Notes under the pieces: model-generated | Told to the model about the DNA's origin: nothing | The model's database searches: none | What the model saw: the letters and a program-made list of their open reading frames with translations, nothing else | In this document: one piece after another, positions 14,134 to 16,139 of the stretch | Numbering within the stretch: position 1 is the first letter of the stretch | Layout: each line of letters begins with the position of its first letter | NCBI GenBank assembly: GCA_035294565.1 | Contig: DATGKR010000144.1 | Coordinates: 1-16,139 of the forward strand | Direction: 5' to 3' | Source: DATGKR01 sp035294565 | Lineage (GTDB): Bacteria; Actinomycetota; Acidimicrobiia; Acidimicrobiales; Palsa-688 | Length of the DNA: 16,139 nt | Translations under genes and position numbers: made by a program

Positions 14134-14988
14134 TCAACCGTCCACCTGCGACAGGAAGCTCAGCGTCCGCTCCCGGACGAGCTCTTCGCCTTGGTCCTCG
14201 ACGGCCACCTCCACATAGGTCTGCCGGGGGAGGCACTCCTGCAGGTAGCGGGCGGCCGAGGGGGCGTGCGAGTCGTCATCCCCGGGAAATATGAGGGTCG
14301 GGACCTGCAGGTTCATCAGCTCCTCGGGTTCGGCGCCGGGGACGGTGTCGCGGTCGAACATCGTGCGGGCGGAGCCCGCCACTATCCTCGCGTGCACGCC
14401 GCTCTCCAGACGCGAGTACGACTCGGCGAAGCCGGGGTCTGAGCGCAGCACCGGCGCCCAGGGGCCGACGCGGGCGTCGGAGGAGAACGACGCACCTGAC
14501 GAACGAGCCAGATCCACGACGGCGGACGGCCCTTCGGCGGCGAGGAACGCCAGATGGACGGCGAAGCGGGCCTGCTGGGACAGGCGGTAACGGGGGCCTC
14601 CTGCGGGCGAGAAGAGGACCAGTGAACGCACGGCGGCCGGGTGGCGCCGGGCGAGGGCCAACCCGACCGAGCACCCGGCGCAGCCGCCCAGAACGTGTGA
14701 GCCGGCGAAGCCGAGGTGGTCGAGCAAACCCTTGGCCTGGGCGGCGTAGGAGTCCCAGCCGAGCACCTCCAGACGGCCGCCGGACCGGCCGGATTCCCTC
14801 CTGTCGAAGATCACGCAGCTGAAGCGGGTGGAGAGGTTCTCCACCATCCTGAGCCGCTCGTAGCGCCCGAACGAGGACCAGTTGGTCATCGTGGCGTTGA
14901 AGCCCCCCGGCGAGAGCATCAAGAGCGGCGGCCCGGAACCGATCACCTCGTAGGCCGTGCGGATCCCGTCGACGTCGGTCAGCGGCAA
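14134..14988 (-). CDS. Alpha/beta hydrolase with a cysteine nucleophile
   Basis: A 284-aa alpha/beta-hydrolase-fold protein. The nucleophile elbow reads GGCAG with Cys103 where most members have Ser, as in dienelactone hydrolase. The oxyanion strand is LLMLSPGGFN (22-31), and the DRRESGRSGG (62-71) segment is typical of the family. The acid is probably in FPGDDDSHAP. The usual catalytic His near the C-terminus is not visible: the expected place reads AVEDQGEELVRERTLSFL. It may use the His in GDDDSH or not be a classical hydrolase. The start is TTG 14988, about 9 nt after AGAGG and the first possible start behind the PanB-like stop, 46 nt upstream. It converges on the RpiB-like gene with only 14 nt between. 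The substrate is unknown; a lactone or dienelactone intermediate would fit the neighbourhood. Confidence 0.78.
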   Translation of the reverse strand: MPLTDVDGIRTAYEVIGSGPPLLMLSPGGFNATMTNWSSFGRYERLRMVENLSTRFSCVIFDRRESGRSGGRLEVLGWDSYAAQAKGLLDHLGFAGSHVLGGCAGCSVGLALARRHPAAVRSLVLFSPAGGPRYRLSQQARFAVHLAFLAAEGPSAVVDLARSSGASFSSDARVGPWAPVLRSDPGFAESYSRLESGVHARIVAGSARTMFDRDTVPGAEPEELMNLQVPTLIFPGDDDSHAPSAARYLQECLPRQTYVEVAVEDQGEELVRERTLSFLSQVDG

Positions 14989-15034
14989 GGTCGCATACCT
15001 CTGTTCGCGACGGCGAAGGCGGACGGCCCGGTCG

Positions 15035-15865
15035 TCATGCCGGCTGCTGACCCCGGATGTGCCGTCCGGACCGAACGTCGTCGACGAGGGCCCCGAGGGC
15101 GTCGAAAGCAGCCCGGCCGACGTTGGCGTAGGTGTCGGGAGGGGAGTCCACGGCCGAGGCCGAGTACCCGATGGCAGCGCTCGCCATGCGTATGCGCCCG
15201 TCGAGCCAGGGGCCGCCTCCGAAGCCTCCCAGGACCGGGACCGAAACCGCTTCGACCACCCGTGGCCCCACGACCGGCCCCGAGTTGGTGAAGTCGAGCA
15301 GCGCGGCCCCTGCGTCCTCAAGGGTCCTGGCCTGACGGACCAGGTCGTCGGCCATGGCTTCTGGGACTTCGGCGCCCGGGCGGGAGGCGCTCGCATAGTC
15401 AACCCCGTGGCGGAGCGCCGTCTGGGGGGTGATGCCGAACTGGGCGAACACCGGGATGCCGGCTCTGGTGATCGCCTCCACCGCCTCGGGGAAGTCGGCG
15501 GCGCCGTCGAGCTTCACCATGTCCGCCCCTCCCTCTTTCACCAGGCGGACAGCGGTGGCGACCGCCGACCTCGTCCCCTCCTGGAGAGGACCGAACGGGA
15601 AGTCGCAGCTGACCATGGCACGCGTGACGCCTCGGCGCACGGCCCGGCAGACCGTCAGCATCTCCTCGAGCGTCACCTCGAACGGGTTGGTGTGCCCCCA
15701 GAGGTTCACGCCGACCGAGTCGCCGACGGAGACGATCTCGACGCCCACCCGATCGGCGAGGCGGGCCATCTGGTAGTCCCAGGCGACCACCGCCACGATC
15801 TTCTGGCTGGACGCTTTCATGCTCCGGAGTCGTCGCAGGGTCACCCTTTCCGGCTCGTGGTCCAC
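15035..15865 (-). CDS. PanB-like protein (ketopantoate hydroxymethyltransferase family) with altered active site
   Basis: A 276-aa TIM-barrel protein of the PanB branch of the PEP mutase/isocitrate lyase superfamily. Conserved parts are AWDYQMARLAD (28-38), VGDSVG (47-52), CDFPFG (87-92), MVKLDGA (116-122), GITPQT (144-149) and PVLGGFGGGPWLDG. Asp49 and Asp88 of the metal site are present. Glu114 of E. coli PanB is replaced by Asp120, His136 by Gln142, and the segment around catalytic Glu181 reads LLDFTNSG with no Glu. These changes argue against true ketopantoate synthesis; C-C bond making or breaking on another 2-oxo acid is possible. The start is GTG 15865, 4 nt behind GAAAGGAG (15877-15870). 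It probably shares a transcript with the alpha/beta hydrolase and the upstream partial gene. Confidence 0.78.
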   Translation of the reverse strand: MDHEPERVTLRRLRSMKASSQKIVAVVAWDYQMARLADRVGVEIVSVGDSVGVNLWGHTNPFEVTLEEMLTVCRAVRRGVTRAMVSCDFPFGPLQEGTRSAVATAVRLVKEGGADMVKLDGAADFPEAVEAITRAGIPVFAQFGITPQTALRHGVDYASASRPGAEVPEAMADDLVRQARTLEDAGAALLDFTNSGPVVGPRVVEAVSVPVLGGFGGGPWLDGRIRMASAAIGYSASAVDSPPDTYANVGRAAFDALGALVDDVRSGRHIRGQQPA

Positions 15866-15869
15866 CAGG

Positions 15870-15877
15870 CTCCTTTC
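15870..15877 (-). promoter_or_regulatory. Ribosome binding site of the PanB-like gene
   Basis: GAAAGGAG on the minus strand stands 4 nt before GTG 15865. It lies in the 33-nt gap after the upstream partial gene, which suggests one transcript with no separate promoter. Confidence 0.65.
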
Positions 15878-15898
15878 AGGGGCGCTCGATCCGGATCG

Positions 15899-16139
15899 TC
15901 AAGCTCGTAGGTCGCTCAGTATGTCCGCCAGGTCGGATGGCGTCTCGGATGCCACGAGCATGCTCGTTTGGCCGCGAAGGGCCGACACGGCGCTCGCTCG
16001 TTCGAGCGGCCGACCCACCACGAGGCCGAAGACCGGAACGCCCGTGTCTTCGCACACCCTGCCGAGGCTCGAAGCGGTGGAACTTTGCAGCTCGGACGTG
16101 GCGACCAGGATCACCAGGTCGCTGTCCTCGACCAGCGGG
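15899..16139 (-). CDS. C-terminal part of an unidentified protein (5' end outside window)
   Basis: The frame is open from the window edge to the TGA at 15901-15899, giving the last 79 residues: a strand DLVILVATSEL, a helix, a second strand VPVFGLVVGRP, and a final DLADILSDLRA. This alternating strand-helix pattern looks like the end of a Rossmann-like or P-loop domain (compare the DLVILVTTPE and LVVNR strands of ParA/CpaE-like ATPases), but too little is visible to name a family. Codon use and GC match the neighbours. A GTG at 16114 could act as a start only if the gene were very short, and it lies within the strand, so a longer gene entering from the right is preferred. Confidence 0.6.
   Translation of the reverse strand, partial: PLVEDSDLVILVATSELQSSTASSLGRVCEDTGVPVFGLVVGRPLERASAVSALRGQTSMLVASETPSDLADILSDLRA

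Noticed and set aside
15035..15865. Assigning the gene as housekeeping panB
   Set aside because: Key catalytic positions differ from PanB and no other pantothenate gene is nearby, so only a family-level name is given.
1..16139. CRISPR arrays, tRNA or rRNA genes, insertion sequences, prophage remnants
   Set aside because: No spaced repeats, RNA-gene signatures, transposase motifs or terminal repeats were seen; coding is nearly continuous and uniform in composition.

Overview
The base composition is very GC-rich, start codons are mostly TTG or GTG, and genes are packed with 4-16 nt overlaps. With an actinobacterial-type RpiB (GGSGxGE motif) and a fused PcaD-PcaC, this points to a member of the Actinomycetota. 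An uncultured or acidimicrobial-type lineage is possible, but the sequence alone does not fix it. The window looks like a chromosomal catabolic region for aromatic acids. I see no insertion sequences, CRISPR arrays, tRNA or rRNA, and no gene-free stretch over 300 bases.

Layout. (1) 1-2299, minus strand: a LivG-like ABC transporter ATPase (3' part cut by the window edge) downstream of a UbiB/ABC1-family kinase-like membrane protein. (2) 2470-7698, plus strand: one tightly overlapping operon for the protocatechuate 3,4-cleavage (beta-ketoadipate) pathway. It encodes a CatI/CatJ-type 3-oxoadipate CoA-transferase, protocatechuate 3,4-dioxygenase beta and alpha (PcaH, PcaG), PcaB, and a PcaD-PcaC fusion. 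An 11-bp perfect inverted repeat precedes it. The thiolase (PcaF) and a regulator are absent from the window. (3) 7726-10665, minus strand: a 4,5-dihydroxyphthalate-decarboxylase-like protein, a 6-phosphogluconate-dehydrogenase-like protein (DUF1932 type) and a two-domain cupin. (4) 10766-14119, plus strand: a zinc alcohol dehydrogenase, a LigK/GalC-type aldolase, a LigJ-type 4-oxalomesaconate hydratase and an RpiB-like isomerase. (5) 14134-16139, minus strand: the C-terminus of an unidentified protein, a PanB-like protein with an altered active site, and an alpha/beta hydrolase with a Cys nucleophile.

How they fit together. Block 2 converts protocatechuate to 3-oxoadipyl-CoA. Blocks 3-5 contain the last two steps of the other protocatechuate/gallate route (4,5-cleavage: oxalomesaconate hydratase, then the aldolase giving pyruvate plus oxaloacetate). 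They contain none of the usual upstream enzymes of that route (LigAB/GalA dioxygenase, LigC, LigI, LigU/GalD). Unassigned enzymes sit in exactly that place: a cupin, two dehydrogenases, a Cys-type alpha/beta hydrolase and an RpiB-like isomerase. My main hypothesis is that blocks 3-5 encode a 4,5-cleavage-like route whose early steps use non-homologous enzymes. This is inference from gene content and needs biochemical proof.
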